Assembly: GCA_034112445.1 (NCBI GenBank)
Contig: JAWUVI010000015.1
Span: 26,800 to 90,799 of the forward strand
From: Pelagadaptatus sp034112445
GTDB taxonomy: Bacteria > Pseudomonadota > Gammaproteobacteria > Pseudomonadales > Cellvibrionaceae
Length of the DNA: 64,000 nt
Direction of reading: 5' to 3'
The position numbers and the translations under genes are program-made. Position 1 is the stretch's first letter; the number at the start of each line of letters is the position of its first letter. Below the pieces are notes generated by a model, which searched no databases, was not told the origin of the DNA, and saw only the letters and a program-made list of their open reading frames with translations. This document shows positions 62,650-64,000 of the stretch, in pieces.

Positions 62650-62733
62650 AGTTTATCTCCAGTATCAAAAAAAATTCAAATAAAGCTTAAAATTTTATTA
62701 AGCCGCAACCACCTTATGTGGGGATGAAAAAAA

Positions 62734-64000
62734 TTAAATCCAGCTTAAATCATCAAACAATTGCTGTTCCACACTTAAAATACGTAAAAAATCGGTTTTG
62801 GGCATTAATACATCCACTTCACAATCACCGTTTTCTCGATATCGCTCATTAACGATTCCGTTAGCTTCGTATAGTTTTGCCCTAAAACGTGAATCACTAG
62901 AGGTTAACACTAAACTCCCCGATACACGCTCTTCAACTAATATTTCGCTCAAAGCATTAAATAATAAATCTATTCCCGCTCCGGTTTTAGCCGACAACCA
63001 AACCGCGGTCGGTTTACCCATGTCATTTCTGTCTATGCGCGGCTCAAAACCTTCGGCCAAATCAATTTTGTTGTATACATTTAAGCGAGGTAAATGTGCT
63101 GCACCAATTTCTTCCAGCACCTCTTCCACTTGGACTATATTGCGCGCCCGTTCTTCGGCTACGGCGTCTATCACATGCAACAACAAGTCAGCACTGGCTG
63201 CTTCTTCTAATGTTGCCCGAAAGGCCTCTACCAAACGGTGAGGCAAATGACTGATAAAGCCTACCGTATCGGCCAATATAGTTGCACCAGCCACGGGTAA
63301 ATCTATACGCCGCATAGTGGGGTCTAGTGTCGCGAACAATTGATCTTCAGCGTACACGCCGGCGTCGGTTATATTATTAAACAGCGTTGATTTACCTGCA
63401 TTGGTATAGCCCACTAACGACACGGTTGGGAGCGACGCACGCTTGCGTGAACGCCGACCCTGGTCTCGCTGCTTACGAACTTTACTCAACCGTTTTTCAA
63501 TAGTCGTGATGCGGCCACGCAATAAGCGGCGATCCGACTCTAACTGAGTTTCACCCGGGCCACGTAAACCAATCCCGCCCTTCTGTCTTTCTAGGTGAGT
63601 CCAACCTCGCACCAATCGAGTCGACATATGGCGCAATTGCGCCAGCTCAACTTGCAACTTGCCTTCGTGGGTTCGTGCTCGCTGAGCAAAAATATCAAGG
63701 ATTAATCCAGTACGATCTAAAACTCGGCATTCAAGAGCAGCCTCTAAGTTGCGCTCTTGGCTAGGAGATAAATTATGATTGAAAATGACAATTTCAGCTT
63801 GGTTATCGGCAACGCATTGCTTCAGCTCTTCAAGCTTGCCAGTTCCAATGAAAAATCTAGGGGTCGGCATGTTTCGACTGCCGGTTAAAAAAGCTACTGG
63901 ATCACCACCCGCAGACAAGACAAGTTCTTCAAATTCTCTGGGATCATCAGAGTCGGCACTTTGGGGGAATTCAAGATGAACAAGTACCGCAAGCTCACCC
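62734..64000 (-). CDS. hflX: GTPase HflX, N-terminus cut by window edge
   Basis: Ribosome-associated GTPase that splits stalled ribosomes. The frame stays open to the window edge. A TTG at 63918 would be an internal start only: residues before it (GELAVLVHLEFPQSADSDD) are the normal HflX N-terminus, so the gene begins beyond 64000. HflX-specific domain: FIGTGKLEELK, RTGLILDIFAQRA, GPGETQLESDRR. G domain: LVGYTNAGKSTLFN, ADTVGFISHLPH and the NKID motif in NVYNKIDLAEG. Confidence 0.96.
   Translation of the reverse strand, partial: GELAVLVHLEFPQSADSDDPREFEELVLSAGGDPVAFLTGSRNMPTPRFFIGTGKLEELKQCVADNQAEIVIFNHNLSPSQERNLEAALECRVLDRTGLILDIFAQRARTHEGKLQVELAQLRHMSTRLVRGWTHLERQKGGIGLRGPGETQLESDRRLLRGRITTIEKRLSKVRKQRDQGRRSRKRASLPTVSLVGYTNAGKSTLFNNITDAGVYAEDQLFATLDPTMRRIDLPVAGATILADTVGFISHLPHRLVEAFRATLEEAASADLLLHVIDAVAEERARNIVQVEEVLEEIGAAHLPRLNVYNKIDLAEGFEPRIDRNDMGKPTAVWLSAKTGAGIDLLFNALSEILVEERVSGSLVLTSSDSRFRAKLYEANGIVNERYRENGDCEVDVLMPKTDFLRILSVEQQLFDDLSWI

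Noticed and set aside
62734..63918. hflX as a complete gene starting at TTG 63918
   Set aside because: Residues upstream of that TTG are in frame and match the HflX N-terminus, so the gene is truncated by the window edge.
1..64000. tRNA, rRNA, CRISPR, prophage or insertion sequence
   Set aside because: No gap holds a cloverleaf-like sequence, no regularly spaced direct repeats exist and no transposase, integrase or phage gene was seen among the ORFs.

Overview
The window is a continuous stretch of a gammaproteobacterial chromosome of moderate GC content. The hfl-side block (hflX-hflK-hflC-DUF2065-hisZ-purA), aroQ-accB-accC, rnr-rlmB, glyA and an E. coli-like pykA all fit that class. A two-domain fatty acyl reductase of the Marinobacter type, a LapD-like receptor and many cyclic-di-GMP proteins suggest a marine, surface-associated relative of the Oceanospirillales/Cellvibrionales. 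The genus cannot be fixed from this sequence. I see no rRNA, tRNA, CRISPR array, transposase or prophage.

Layout. 1-2.5 kb: a LapD-like c-di-GMP receptor cut by the left edge, and a lipoprotein. 2.6-7.1 kb: dsbD, aroQ, accB, accC (+). 7.2-11.9 kb: a minus-strand run of MscS channel, Smr protein, NfeD/SPFH pair, 2-hydroxyacid dehydrogenase and an XRE/MmyB regulator. The regulator is divergent from a fatty-alcohol-forming acyl reductase (12.1-14.1 kb). 14.2-20.2 kb: glyA, deaD, and a DUF3015 gene followed by a DUF4105 gene. 20.3-23.8 kb: rnr-rlmB. 23.9-28.6 kb: a signalling trio of a hybrid histidine kinase, an HTH-receiver protein and a degenerate-EAL/receiver protein, around a divergent promoter region with TATCGATA palindromes. 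28.6-35.8 kb: a vitamin B12 block (btuD-btuC-btuF, then a promoter and cobalamin riboswitch, then btuB-cobO-cobQ) with REP/MITE-like repeats. 35.9-40.7 kb: an EAL membrane protein, a CBS-pair protein and a FapA-like protein. 40.8-44.8 kb: class I HMG-CoA reductase, methylglyoxal synthase and a GAF-PAS-GGDEF-EAL protein. 45-52.6 kb: pykA, a solute-binding protein, mmsA, a Ppx/GppA-like protein, a small lipoprotein, a eukaryotic-type HisA and a second pyruvate kinase. 52.6-57.2 kb: a short-chain dehydrogenase with a GMC oxidoreductase, then two acyltransferases. 57.2-64 kb: a CheY-like receiver, purA, hisZ, DUF2065, hflC, hflK and the 3' part of hflX.

Themes. (1) c-di-GMP and two-component signalling: four GGDEF/EAL proteins, two of them with degraded EAL signatures, plus three proteins with phosphorylatable receivers outside those. 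(2) Lipid and alcohol metabolism: accBC, the acyl reductase, HMG-CoA reductase, GMC oxidoreductase/SDR and two acyltransferases. (3) B12 uptake and salvage under a riboswitch. (4) Lower-glycolysis control: two pyruvate kinases and methylglyoxal synthase within about 10.6 kb. The least ordinary items are the signalling trio at 23.9-28.6 kb, the eukaryotic-type HisA at 50.4 kb and the acyl reductase with its divergent regulator at 11-14 kb.
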